Position numbers and translations under genes: made by a program. From Phaeodactylum tricornutum CCAP 1055/1 (Eukaryota; Bacillariophyta; Bacillariophyceae; Surirellales; Neidiaceae), in the NCBI RefSeq assembly GCF_000150955.2, contig NC_011688.1, positions 558,001 to 622,000 of the forward strand: DNA of 64,000 nt. Reading direction: 5' to 3'. The notes below the pieces were generated by a model. That model worked only from the letters and a program-made list of their open reading frames with translations, was not told the DNA's origin and made no database searches. Below are positions 43,151 through 54,323 of this stretch, piece by piece (the stretch's first letter is position 1; the number at the start of each line of letters is the position of its first letter).

Positions 43151-43945
43151 TTTCACGTGCTATTTTTGATCGGAAACAAAAAGCCGTTGTGGCTGAATTT
43201 GTGATACACGTATGGGAGGACGTTGATATATAAGAATTAGTTTCGCAGCATGCAATGCTACATTTTCCTGGCGTCCAGACCTCTCGCATGGCACAGCCAT
43301 CAAACGAACCTTTCGAACGATCGAAACCTCGACGACGGTCACTGAAGGGAATGGGTACCCTTTTGGGCCCCCGCTAGCACGTAGTATGATTGGCGCTGTT
43401 TTGGGCGAACGTACGCAACCTCGTGGAGCTCTCTAAGATTTGATAGTGAGTACTGCCCGAACGCGAGACGGTTCGGATCGCATGTCTTTTCGAGAATGCC
43501 TTCGCAACCGCGAGCCATCCAAGGTAGTGCCGACTAATGAAACGCGATCGACTGCAGTCGTGCTAACTGCTCCGATCGGAGTCCTGTTTCGGGTCCCTCT
43601 GGCCGCAACCGGAATGGGCGACGGACGAGTACGGACATAAACTACCAAGCATATACGACACGGAACTCGGTCCAACGTACAGTAAGAAAAAATGGTGTGT
43701 CGTCTCTCGTCGTCCGTGACAGCCTGTTAAACTAGCACGAAATGGGGATGAATGTGAGCCTTTTGGCTTGATTCGATTCTAGTTCTAAACCTTTGGTAGA
43801 AACAAGTAACATCCGTAGACTCAGGCTGTCCCCAGATTCTTATCCAGCAGCCTTTGTTGGTGCAATCCGTCCACGGGAAACGATAAGCAAGCCGTGACAG
43901 TGGCAACCAACGGGGTCGTCTAGATTCTTGAAGCGCGCTGAGATA
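43151..43945. other. Divergent promoter region
   Basis: About 800 bp between the cysteine-rich gene (-) and the 43946 gene (+). Small ORFs on both strands lack features. No clear motif was seen. Confidence 0.4.
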
Positions 43946-44530
43946 ATGTATTCTTGCCGAGTTGTTTCCGCAGTATGCTTCCTTGTCATCTCTTGTGGGA
44001 GCGTTTCTTCTCGGCAAAGGTACCCTTGCTTTCTACCTGGCCAGCATTCTCTTCTTCTGCGTAGCGAAAGTAGGAATCGCTCCGTTTCTGTGTTTCCGAA
44101 GGAACATCGCCCCGTTCCGTGCCGCTCGCTTTCCATGTCTCTGTCACCACTCGAAGCGTCCACTCTGGTCGTGGCGATCAACACAGAAAATTGGCGTCAG
44201 TACGTACCGTTGGTCGTGAGTGGTTTGGTCATTGTCGACATTGCGTTGGGATCGCCGGCGGCCAACGCCGTGTTGGGCAAAGCGCGAGGCCCGCCGGAGG
44301 GAGCGTCGGGTACCGACGCGGACGGAGACGCACCGATAAGGAACGCGAAGGAACGCATTGATACGCAAAAAGTGGCCCAGGCGGCACTGGACCGAGCGTC
44401 CTCTACTCTCGAGTTACGCAGGTTCTTGGAAGAGAATAAGTCGGATTGGGATCGGATGGAAGACTTGAAACGAAAGATGGACCAAGAAATGGACGAATTC
44501 GACCGTAAGACTCAAAAGAAGGACGCCTAA
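43946..44530 (+). CDS. Small signal-peptide protein with one membrane helix, unknown
   Basis: This is a 194-residue protein that I cannot assign. Starting at the first ATG (43946), it opens with MYSCRVVSAVCFLVISCGSVSS, a signal peptide. A basic, Ser/Arg-rich stretch of about 45 residues follows, like a plastid transit region but without the usual Phe at +1. A hydrophobic helix at about 86-106 (YVPLVVSGLVIVDIALG) comes next, and the C-terminal third is a charged coiled coil (LRRFLEENKSDWDRMEDLKRKM). It could be a plastid thylakoid/envelope or ER membrane protein; the location is inferred. Confidence 0.65.
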   Translation: MYSCRVVSAVCFLVISCGSVSSRQRYPCFLPGQHSLLLRSESRNRSVSVFPKEHRPVPCRSLSMSLSPLEASTLVVAINTENWRQYVPLVVSGLVIVDIALGSPAANAVLGKARGPPEGASGTDADGDAPIRNAKERIDTQKVAQAALDRASSTLELRRFLEENKSDWDRMEDLKRKMDQEMDEFDRKTQKKDA

Positions 44531-44812
44531 ATATGGAACATAGAAAAGACACAGCTAGCGTCACCTTGTCAATTTTGCTTTCCGCAAACATTGCGCGCTT
44601 ACGGTTAGTCAGTGTCTACTGCATATGAAGCAATTTTCAATCTACGGGTGGATCTTTGGCTAAATGGAGGTGGGCACGTGACAACGGCTGAGATGACAAT
44701 GTGACCAGTGTAAAGCATCGTCGCTTAAATACAGTTATGTGCATCAAACGCACAGTAGCAGCAATCGCCCTGACTAGACATTCGCCATGACCATCTCTCG
44801 AAATGATTAAGC

Positions 44813-46675
44813 TTAAAGTTGCGTTTCAAACCCGGGTGGCATGCCACCATCACGTGATGGAACGATACTAAGAACTTTAAACCGTTCCCCCATTTCGTTC
44901 GGATCAGCCAATCTCACCAAGGCTTCGTACAGATCGTCGGCTTCCTTGTCGGTAGTGGAATCGCGTTCGATCAACTGAAGCACCCTATCGGACGCACCCA
45001 TTGACATTAGAAAATGTCCCTGTCCAACGGGTCCGAATGCACGGGTTTGGTGACGCGTTTGCAAAGCATTAACCGCGTGTTTGAGTGCAGAAAAATCAAC
45101 ATCGGCTGTCAAGTCAACCTGACCAGGCCGTGACAGGAAATGTACTTGTTCGTGTTTGGCAAACGCCCGAATGGTATCGGCGCTGCCTTCTTGTCCGTAA
45201 TCAATAAATAACGCCGCGCCGCCCTGCTCATCAACAAGGGTGGCCACATCTTTAACCAATAGAATGGCTTCAGGGCTGACTTCCACGACACTGCCAGTCT
45301 GAGCGAAATTTGGTTCGTTCAACATACGACCGTCGCCGTCCACTTGAAGCAGCGTCTTAAGTGGCACGGTAACTAGCGGTGCTAATACGATACGGAGACG
45401 AGGCTTTTTGGCATTCGGTAAATGCTTCAAACTTTCTTCGAAACGTGCACGGTCTTCTTCCTCCATCATGTCTTCCCTTAACGCAACATCAATCAAGCGT
45501 TCTCTCCAAGTACCATCGGCCGTCTTTTCGAACTGGTACGTTGGCAGGGCATCCAAGAATTCTTGACCAACCGCGTACGTTGTCAAGCGTGAAGTACTTT
45601 GTTTTTGCCACGCCCGAAACGATGCGAAAGAATCGTGCCAGTGCACTTGCACGGCATTGGGATTGCGATTCTCAGGTATCCCGGACTCTTCCACAAATTC
45701 TAATTCGGCCACATCTCGTAAATCGCGTTGCAGTGTTTCTTTTTGAACTTGCCGCAAGATCGGACTGGATTCGACCAGATGTACATGCTTACAGGTAGCA
45801 CCGAACTCGTGTCGGATTTTGCCGTAGCACGCAAAACGTAGTAGGTCACTGACCAGCGTGCCCTTACCGGGTCCACATTCCAACCACTGCCAGTCAAGGC
45901 GTTTGCCGTCGGCTTTCGCTTTCTGCAACTTTTTGTGTTGGTCATAAAACCAGATTCCAAGGCATTCGCCGAATACTTGACTCATCTCGGGAGCCGTCAC
46001 AAAATCTCCCTGTGGTCCAATAATATTACCGGCTTCGTTAATGCTAGGCGAGTCATCGTAATCATTGTGGTCAAAATCGTCACCATCAGTTTGGTTGGAC
46101 GAAAATGCTTTCGTGTAGTATCCGTGTACCGGATGCGTCAGGCACATGCGCATATACTCAGCCGTAGTCAGTGGTTGTCCTGTCACGCCAATCAGCGCCG
46201 CGATGTCTTCCCACAAGGGTGTCGAGGCTTCGTAGCCTTCCCAGTTCGTAGGCGCTGACGGTAAATGAATTGCGGGATCGTACAGATCGGGATGATACGA
46301 ATCGTGAACGTTCAGTTGTTTATCCAAGTTGTTATTACCTCCATTGCTTGAATCATGCGCAATTGTGTTTTGTTGTTGCCATGATGCGCCGAAATCGACT
46401 TTCGGAAGAATCAGCGTAGGATTGGATTGGTAGCTTTTAATTTTGTGTTCTAAGGCAGTTTCGGGAGACACGACGCTGCCTTTCCCTGTACTAGGTGCGG
46501 GTTCTTTCCCTTGAGCAATTCCGGCTCGTTTCTGTTTCTTGGTTGCAAGGCTACGACGAGACTGCTTGCTGCATCTCGAGGGAATGGACGATGCGGTCGG
46601 CAGGACGAAATCGTGTTGCCGATGCATCTGACCAACAAGAGCCCGCGGAATTAATCGTCTCGAGGAGCAAATCAT
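44813..46675 (-). CDS. NDUFAF7: Complex I assembly arginine methyltransferase NDUFAF7 (MidA homologue)
   Basis: NDUFAF7 is the mitochondrial SAM-dependent methyltransferase that dimethylates an arginine of the NDUFS2 subunit during complex I assembly. The 620-residue product begins with MICSSRRLIPRALVGQMHRQ and further basic/Ser stretches, a good mitochondrial presequence. Family blocks are EYMRMCLTHPVHGYYT, GDFVTAPEMSQVFGECLGIW (about 222-241), the SAM-binding WLECGPGKGTL (about 263), YAVGQEFLDALPTYQF, LFIDYGQEGSADTIRA and GQGHFLMSMGASDRVL. It is longer than the human protein (about 440) through N-terminal and internal insertions. The start at 46675 is the first ATG. Confidence 0.92.
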   Translation of the reverse strand: MICSSRRLIPRALVGQMHRQHDFVLPTASSIPSRCSKQSRRSLATKKQKRAGIAQGKEPAPSTGKGSVVSPETALEHKIKSYQSNPTLILPKVDFGASWQQQNTIAHDSSNGGNNNLDKQLNVHDSYHPDLYDPAIHLPSAPTNWEGYEASTPLWEDIAALIGVTGQPLTTAEYMRMCLTHPVHGYYTKAFSSNQTDGDDFDHNDYDDSPSINEAGNIIGPQGDFVTAPEMSQVFGECLGIWFYDQHKKLQKAKADGKRLDWQWLECGPGKGTLVSDLLRFACYGKIRHEFGATCKHVHLVESSPILRQVQKETLQRDLRDVAELEFVEESGIPENRNPNAVQVHWHDSFASFRAWQKQSTSRLTTYAVGQEFLDALPTYQFEKTADGTWRERLIDVALREDMMEEEDRARFEESLKHLPNAKKPRLRIVLAPLVTVPLKTLLQVDGDGRMLNEPNFAQTGSVVEVSPEAILLVKDVATLVDEQGGAALFIDYGQEGSADTIRAFAKHEQVHFLSRPGQVDLTADVDFSALKHAVNALQTRHQTRAFGPVGQGHFLMSMGASDRVLQLIERDSTTDKEADDLYEALVRLADPNEMGERFKVLSIVPSRDGGMPPGFETQL

Positions 46676-47182
46676 AGTCGTGTTGTTTCAACCTTTGCGT
46701 TTAGCAGTATTGTTCTGCTGTATGCCAAATTCTTTATCTGTAGGCTCGCTACGAACAGGCAACGTTGTCTCACAAACTCGTTTTGTGATATCAGGATGAG
46801 GCTTCTCACGGAAAGCGAGCGACGAAAAGCTGAAAATAGTGAGGATGAGTCACATCACAACCCGGAGACCCACCATTAGGCGTAACTGTAACAGTAAATC
46901 CACAGGCTTTCGAATAGGCTTAGACTGTTGGCAAAATATGTACTCCAAACATAAAGGATCACGACGAATCCCTTACTCCGTCCAGCTTGTACCCTCTCTG
47001 TCTGTTCACTTTCCATCGACTTCGCTACATCCAAGCTGACGCTATATACATGAAAGTTAGTAAATGAAGTATGTATTTTTGTAATTGTTTCGTTTCTTGA
47101 TTTAATTGATTGTCCAAAGAGCAAAACACGCAGAGCTCACTCGCGAGCAGTCACACCATCTGTTAATGAGAGTTTCGCTTAC
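46676..47182. other. Intergenic, NDUFAF7 promoter side
   Basis: About 500 bp between RPB1's stop and the NDUFAF7 start. It contains a doubled motif, TAACTGTAACAGTAAAT at 46883-46899, about 210 bp upstream of the NDUFAF7 ATG. No gene is seen. Confidence 0.45.
46883..46899. promoter_or_regulatory. Doubled ACTGTAA/ACAGTAAA motif
   Basis: TAACTGTAACAGTAAAT contains both orientations of the recurrent element and a TAACTG MYB-like core. It is upstream of NDUFAF7. Confidence 0.3.
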
Positions 47183-50100
47183 TTAGTCTTCCATTTCGTC
47201 TTTCTTATCATCGCCACCCGACGGTGAGTAGGCCGGCGAGGTCGGTGAATAGGCTGGCGAGGTCGGCGAATATGCGGGGGATGTTGGCGAATAGGCCGGA
47301 GATGTCGGCGAGTACGCGGGGGATGTAGGACTGTACGCGGGAGACGTCGGAGAATAAGCCGGAGACGTAGGACTGTAAGCTGGCGAGGTGGGTGAGTAAG
47401 CCGGTGAAGTCGGACTGTATGCTGGAGATGTAGGGCTGTAGGCCGGTGAAGTTGGGCTGTAAGCTGGGCTCGTTGGAGAATACGCAGGCGACGTTGGCGA
47501 ATATGCGGGACTCGTCGGACTATATGCCGGCGACGTCGGGCTGTAAGCCGGGGACGTTGGCGAATATGCGGGGCTCGTTGGTGAATACGCAGGCGAAGTT
47601 GGGCTGTAGGCCGGACTTGTTGGCGAATATGCAGGTGACGTTGGACTGTACGCTGGACTGGTAGGGCTGTATGCTGGGCTTGTGGGCGAATATGCTGGAG
47701 ACGTGGGGCTGTACGCCGGAGAAGTCGGCGAATACTGCGGAGACGTCGGACTGTACGCTGGGCTGTCGCCAGCTCCGTAACTTCCACTCGCAAATCCAGA
47801 ACCATAACTACCGCTGTCTGGAGAATAAGCCGGTGAGAAACTTGCCGCACCAACTGCTGGAGAAAAAGCGGCTCCGCCATCCACAAAAGGAGACGCTGCT
47901 GCGCCATCCCCCACCATTGGGCTAGCGGCAAATGGAGTGGTGGCATAAGGGGTCGCTCCTCCTACACCCCCCACTCCGGCCATACCGAGATCTTTGTCGA
48001 CAGCAAACTCGTCCACAACAACTTCAACTGCTTCTCGAACAACTTTGTCTTCATCCAGTAGTAAGTCTACATCACCGGTGCCAACTCGAGCAAGCTGACC
48101 CATCATGATGTTTTCGGTCACGCCCTTAAGAATCTCCTCCTCAGCGTACACAGCTGCATCCATGAGCATATCAACCGTTTCCTCGAATGAAGCTCGGAGC
48201 AATGGACCAGTGTCGACTCGATTGATGCCGTGGCGATCAATAGCCATTAAGTGCCCCTGCATTGTCATGACATCCACCAGACAAGCCAAATGGCGATAGT
48301 TTACGTAAGAACCGTCGAAACTAATGACGTTGCGAAGCTCACTTAACAACGCTCCGCGGACTCCTTCAATGCCAAGCGCTACGAACACCTCGACGATGTC
48401 ATTACTGACAGATCTCGTACCATCCACGTAGTCCACGCCAAGAACTGCCATCAAGTTTGTCCCATCCGTTTCTAGTACCCACTCATCTCTAACGCCGAAA
48501 CCTTTTACATCGTCCCAAACTGTACGTTTCGCACCACCGCGCATAAACACTTTCTTCACATGGTCTACCCCGCGAAGCTTCAGACTCGAAAGCATGCTTT
48601 TTTCTAGACGTTTCAAGAAAATATCGTCTTCTTGGCCAACTTCCGGTTGATCGTCCATCAAATTTCCGCCTTCATCTGTTTGGCCTGAGTTGAACGGCGT
48701 ATCGTTCACGATTCGAATCCGGACGACCATTTCGTCGGCGTTGTCGTCTGTCACTTCTACGTTCAGATCCGCACCGTATTCTTCCCCAATCTCTTTAGCG
48801 ATTTCCTCCATCTTAATTTTCTTGACATAAAGTAGCGGTTTGTCAAGCTCAACACGAAGAACCCAAGGACTCATGCGACGCAAATCATCGTCTGTCTTAT
48901 CCGTAAAGTCATAGAATTCCTTGACGAACTCCCGATCCTTAGTGACAACCGTATTTTTCACGTCAGGATCGTAATAAATTTCTGTCTTCTTTACAACGTC
49001 GCCCAAAACAGTAAATTCCAGCATAGCAACGACCTGCTCGGCAACTTTTTCGTCACCACTGACCTCTTCCTGAAGATAAATAGTTAGGCCAGGAGTCTTT
49101 GGAGTTTTAGCAACATTGATGATTTCTTTCAGTCGAGGGACACCCAGCGTCACGTTCTTGGCGGAAACACCAGCATAATGGAAGGTGTTGAGCGTCATCT
49201 GGGTTGCAGGCTCACCAATACTCTGAGCGGCCAATACTCCAGCCATTTCACCAGGATTAACCATAGCAATATTGAATCTAGTTTCAATTTCGCCTACCAC
49301 CCAGTTCAAAGCAGCCTTGCTCAAACGCCAGTCCTTTAAGACACGCTTGCTCGAAAGCATGGTTCGAATCAGAATGCGGTAAAGAGTGGTTGCGTTTGAC
49401 TGCGCTTCAACACTTAGCGGGTCGTTCCCAACCACTACAATCAGACGCTCCAACAGGTTGTTAACAATCTGTATCACTTCTGTGGGATGCAGGTCCGTTG
49501 GCTTGCTCTTGTCGATACGAAATTGACGCATTGCGTTGTGAATCACACGACGCACATTGCCTGGTGCGTATGAGCTGTCGTCGCTCTCTCTCCCAGCTTC
49601 TCGGCTGCGCATGACAATTCGGAGAATTGCTTGATCTTCCCGAAGAATCTCAATTTCTTGATCCAAAGTAGCCTGGATATCAGGGTCGCGACGACACTCC
49701 TCAATTACGTCTGGTTCCAGAAACGGAATACCTTGCTCATCGTGTCCGAACTCTGGGCTGGATGTGTCGAATAAGAAACGCTTGTTGAACTCTGGCTTTG
49801 CCAGCGTCAAAGAGTCAAAATTTTGCTTTTCAATCCAGACCGCGTCCATGCCATCCTCTCCGTACAAAAATTGAACAATCTGTCCACTGCTCGTTCGCAA
49901 AGTTCCATCATAACGCGCCATGACGGTTTCCATTGCCTTGACCAGGCGACGTTGAATGTATCCGGTTTCGGCGGTCTTGCAAGCCGTATCGATCAAACCT
50001 TCCCGTCCACCCATCGCGTGGAAGAAAAATTCCTGAGGAGACAGACCACGCAAATACGAATTCTCGACAAAGCCTCGGGACTCGGAGCCGATATCATCCT

Positions 50101-52655
50101 TGGAGAAGTGCGGTAGGGTTCGTTTCTTGAAACCGTACGGTATGCGTTTGCCTTCCACGTTCTGCTGCCCCACGCAGGCAATAATTTGCGAAATATTAAT
50201 AAATGAACCTTTGGAACCAGCCGTCACCATGGCCTTGACCGAGTTTGTTTCGTCCAAAGAAGATTGTGCAGATTTTCCGGCGTGATCACGAGCCGTGTTC
50301 AGCACCTTGTTGACGAGCTGTTCAAACGACTCGATCATGGTACGACCGGGTTGAATCTCAAGTTCTCCCAATTGCCCTTGGCGAACCAAATCTTGCACCT
50401 GCCGCTTTGCCTTGTCAATGGTCGACTCAATCTGTCGCATAGTATCTGCATCGGCGACGGCATCGATCGCTCCAATGGAAAACGAGTACTGCAAAATCCA
50501 ATGATTGACTAGCTGCTGAATTTGATTCATAAAACGAGCCGTTTCTTCAAACCCAACGTCTAACCAAGCCGTGTGGATCAAGCCACCCATGGAGCTGCCG
50601 ATTGTCTTCTTATCAACTGTACCCTCCAACAGTTCACCATCCTGAATCGTCACCAAATGATCGTACATGTTGAACGTATTCGGCATGTTCTTGCCACGAG
50701 CATCTTTTCCGGGGCCATTGTTTGCCTTGGACTTGAGATTCACCTTGGGCAGGATTGTACTGAGCAATTGCTTACCGGTCCACAATTCCTTTGGTTTGAT
50801 CACGGCAGGAATGGGAATCTGCCCGTTCCACTGCGGCACCCACATGAGCATATTGTAGCATAAATCCTTTTCGATGAAAACCGACCGTTTCGTCATTTTT
50901 TGAGTCGCCAACAAACTGTCCTGAACAATACTCATGACTGGTCGATTCGATTGACCCGAGACAATAACCCGGGAGCTCAACATCATGAGTTCCGCTTCAG
51001 CACGAGCCGCCAATCCCTGAGGCACGTGAAGGTTCATTTCGTCGCCGTCGAAATCGGCATTGTACGGACTCGTACACGACAAATTCAATCGAAAAGTACT
51101 CCAATCCAGTACCTTGGCCTTGTGTCCCATGATACTCATCTTGTGTAGACTGGGCTGCCGATTGAACAACACGATATCGTCGTCACGCAAATGCCGTTCC
51201 ACAATCCAGCCGTGGGCCAGGAGAAGTTCCGATTTGTTTTTGACGTAACGCAGATCGATCCGCGTTCCGTCCGATCGGATAATGTGCTTGGCCCCGGGAT
51301 GCATGGTGGGGCCGTTGGCCACGAGGGCGCTAAGTTCGGCTTGATTGAAGGCCGTCACGCGAATCGGGACAGTCAAGTTCATGGCGACACTCCGGGGCAC
51401 ACCGACTTGATGAATACCGAGATTGGGATCGGCCGTAATCACGGTACGCGCGGAAAAGTCGACCCGCTTTCCCATGAGATTTCCCCGAATTCGCCCTTCC
51501 TTGCCTTTGAGACGTTGCGTAATGGTTTTAAGGGGTCGTCCACTGCGTTGAGTGACTTGCGGCATGCCTCGTAGTTCATTGTCCATAAAGGCGGCGACGT
51601 TGTGTTGCAGGGCCAGTTCGAACTGTTCCACCACAATTTGGGGTTCACCGTTGGAGACGGCCTGCTGCAACGAGAGATTCGATTTAATAACGTTGACGAG
51701 TTGATGCGTCAAATCGTCTTCGGACGATTGCGTACCACCCCCGACAGTAACGCTGGGTCGAACGTGTAGGGGCGGGACGGGCAATACCTGCACCAGCAAC
51801 CAATCCGGTCGCGCGTGCTGGACATCCAAACCCAACAACACAATATCTTCTTCCCGAATTTGCTTGAATATCTTGACCACGGTGTCCCCGGACAAGAATT
51901 GTTTGGAATCCCCTCCGCCCCCGGTACTTCCGTGCATTCCGTCTTCGGGAAAGTCCGCTTCGACGTGCAGATCCACCTTGGTGTATTTGGGTTGTACACC
52001 TTGACAGTGATCGCATTTTTTCTTCCCGCGGAGTGATTCGTGCAGAGCTTCGAGTCGGCGTTTGCGCGATTTGATCTGTATGGCCTTTTGGAACTTGAAT
52101 TCGTCCGGGAGCATGCGGAGTCGGGAACAGTGAAAACAGACGCACCGGAGTGCCCGCAACGTGGTGTTGAAAAATCCCTGGTGATACACTGGTTTGGCCA
52201 AATCCAAGTGTCCAAAGTATCCCGGATCGGACTTGTCGTGTAGATTGCCCAAACGCGGGTCGTTGGCTCCACCGTATACGGGTTGGCCGTTGACCTGTGT
52301 TTCGTAACGCGTGACGCCGGCGGGCACCTTGCGACCGTTGACGGTAATGGCCTGCGTCACCGAATATTGGCGCTGTCGATGGATAGATAGAAACGATGCA
52401 AGAAAGAAGGGAGGAATGAGTAAGGTACCGAGGCAATCGTGAAAAAGATGTTCGGCGCTATTGATTCGGTAGATTCTCTAGGGAAGCGAACGCGGTATCG
52501 AGAGGCCAAGGGTTCCATGATGCGCTACGTACCAACTCGTTGGGATTGACAATTCCAAACTGTAGTTTGGCGATTCGGCGCAAGCGAACCGCCGAGTAAC
52601 CAAAGTTTTCGGACGACTGGGTCAAACTCGTGGCACCGGCTTGATGAGCGGACAT
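47183..52655 (-). CDS. RPB1: RNA polymerase II largest subunit RPB1, two exons
   Basis: RPB1 is the catalytic subunit that transcribes nuclear protein-coding genes. Exon 1 is 52655-52533 and exon 2 is 52372-47183, with a 160 bp GT-AG intron; the product is 1770 residues. The short first exon ends IVNPNEL and joins RQYSVTQAI. Motifs include zinc sites (CVCFHCSRLRML, CDHCQG), GKRVDFSARTVITADPN, the catalytic metal-A loop NADFDGDEMNLH (about 477-488), the bridge helix (ETGYIQRRLVKAMETVMARY, about 840) and the trigger loop region (QSIGEPATQMTLNTFHYAG, about 1088). The CTD holds 25 complete heptads at 47231-47755, all YSPTSPA except a first YSPTSPQ, then YSPSGGDDKKDEMED. Confidence 0.97.
47231..47755 (-). 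repeat. RPB1 CTD heptad repeat, 25 units of 21 bp
   Basis: The 525 bp encode 25 in-phase heptads, 24 of them YSPTSPA. At DNA level the units differ at many third positions, so the protein is uniform while the DNA is not. This argues for selection on the heptad rather than very recent expansion. Confidence 0.9.
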
Positions 52656-53032
52656 GGTCGTGTTGGAGTATTGGTAGCAGTACTTGTAGTAGTCGTACAA
52701 CTACAAGTACTCGTGGTGTCTGCTGCGGTTGTTTGTTGTTATCGAATGACGACTTCTATCCTTCACACCCGCTCTTTCTGAGCGTTGTTGTCGAACAATA
52801 CGTCAATCTAATACGACCAAACAATGGGTGACGGAATTAGAGGCACACGAACCGTTCGTTCGTTCGTTTCCACGGACGAGAGAGAATCACTCTACACAAA
52901 CAATCGTTGCCCGTCTTTTTTTCGTAGCAACTGTCAATACACGAACGCGATTGCGTGTTCGATCGAATGGGAATCAATGGAAAGAGACGACGCAAAACCA
53001 AACCAAGGAAAATGGATTCACTATAGTGTGTA

Positions 53033-53075
53033 CACACACACACACACAGACACACACAGACACACCCCTACACAC
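53033..53075 (+). repeat. CA/ACAG microsatellite
   Basis: ACACACACACACACAGACACACACAG-like simple repeats run from about 53033 to 53075. They probably vary in length between strains. Confidence 0.8.
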
Positions 53076-53280
53076 ACCTTTACCCCCCGGACCAAGGCAA
53101 GTAAGTGTGTTGGGATAGGTGTTCAATGTGGGTGCTGTAAGGGTAGAGATGGGAGTGCAGGTGGTGCGGGACACCACACACCAACTCACACGATGCGCCG
53201 CTGTTGTAGTGTAGCGATAGAGACAAGCGTGGTGCCGCCGCCGGATGGCGGTCTCTCGCGGCTCGCAGCGTACGCTGTAC

Positions 53281-53347
53281 TGACAGACAGACAGAGACAG
53301 ACAGATGTACTGGTGGTATCGACAAACAGACAGAAGGACAGACGTAC
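53281..53347 (+). repeat. ACAG-rich simple repeat
   Basis: GACAGACAGACAGAGACAGACAGA followed by further ACAGACAGA tracts. It is non-coding in the chosen annotation. Confidence 0.7.
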
Positions 53348-53593
53348 AGAGGGAGACACCGAAAATCATTCACGACTTATTCTACAAACAAAGACTAGAT
53401 TTGGCAGGATTCAACTTCCCGTTGATAATTTATCGCATTTCACAGCACAGTGTTTCCCGACTCGGTCCAGTACGGTTCGCAACCAATCGACCATGAGGGA
53501 GTGGTTGACAGTGACCACACACACAATCATACACAAACAGACAGACCCCTTCCATTACGCCAGCACCAGTGACAAACAGACTACAGCGCAGCA

Positions 53594-53604
53594 CTTACAG
53601 TTAC
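53594..53604 (+). promoter_or_regulatory. TTACAGTTA motif before a start codon
   Basis: CTTACAGTTAC lies about 40 bp upstream of the ATG at 53645. It is also a possible 3' splice site of a 5' UTR intron. Confidence 0.28.
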
Positions 53605-53644
53605 ACCACCCAGATACATTCTAGTTCAAACCAGACCTTCGCAC

Positions 53645-54157
53645 ATGTCGAGGCAACAATTTGACGAGTATCGACAGGAATATTCGTTGTTACTCCAACA
53701 GATACTGGCCAGTCAGGATGCCTTAACGACGGCGCCACTCGTCGACGAATGTCAAATTTTGTTGGATCAAATGAAACTGGAAGCACGATGTTGCCCCGAC
53801 CGCTCCATCCAAACCGAACTCTGGGAACGTCACGCGTTGTGCGTCACACAGTTGACCGACTGGCACGACCTTTCCTCCCCCGGATCGTCCGGTCCGGATC
53901 GGAGCGTCGCCGTGCCCACACACTCCCCTCGTACCGATGCACGGGACCACTTTCGTGTTTCCAACGAAACTCTGGAACGGGCTCGGCGGGTCGCGGCGGA
54001 CACCGAACAAGTGGGTGCGCAAATCGTGTCCGAATTGCGGGAACAGCGGGAAACCATCCAAACATCCCAGGCCCGTGTCCGAGTCATGCATTCACTCACC
54101 GATACCGCCAATGGTATTGTGACGAACATGTCCCAACCCTGGTGGCGACGGCGGTAA
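53645..54157 (+). CDS. Qb-SNARE-like (Vti1/NPSN-type) protein without membrane anchor
   Basis: The 170-residue product has a C-terminal coiled coil at about 103-162 that reads like a Qb-SNARE motif: SNETLERARRVAADTEQVGA, then IVSELREQRETIQTSQARV. The N-terminal 75 residues are helical (YRQEYSLLLQQILASQDAL), as in the N-domain of Vti1-type proteins. SNAREs drive membrane fusion and usually end in a transmembrane helix; this frame stops at MSQPWWRRR with none. A GT at 54154 could start an intron leading to a missed last exon, but no hydrophobic exon is evident before the next gene. The assignment is moderate, from pattern alone. Confidence 0.6.
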   Translation: MSRQQFDEYRQEYSLLLQQILASQDALTTAPLVDECQILLDQMKLEARCCPDRSIQTELWERHALCVTQLTDWHDLSSPGSSGPDRSVAVPTHSPRTDARDHFRVSNETLERARRVAADTEQVGAQIVSELREQRETIQTSQARVRVMHSLTDTANGIVTNMSQPWWRRR

Positions 54158-54323
54158 CGCGGAAACGGATTGACGTTAGGTGCAATAGATAAATACGTGT
54201 GATTGGATGTCGTAAAGGTCATTCCGGACACACCGTTCCGCTTTCGTGTTCCGCTTTCAAGGCAATGCGTGGATACGCTAGACTGCTGCTCTACGTGAAC
54301 AACGGTTTGTATGCTATGGTATG

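Larger units (their letters stand above)
52656..53644. other. Divergent promoter region between RPB1 and the SNARE-like gene, with microsatellites
   Basis: About 990 bp. A plus-strand ORF (52824-53624) crosses CA and ACAG repeats and is judged non-coding. TTACAGTTAC at 53595-53604 lies 40 bp before the next ATG. Confidence 0.5.

Noticed and set aside
47179-47946. 255-codon frame antisense-shifted within the RPB1 CTD region
   Set aside because: It is a shadow of the 21 bp CTD repeat in another frame; composition is Arg/His/Leu repeat.
52824-53624. 266-codon plus-strand ORF between RPB1 and the SNARE-like gene
   Set aside because: It crosses CA and ACAG microsatellites and gives a His/Thr/Arg-rich low-complexity product without a domain. 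It most likely is open by chance.
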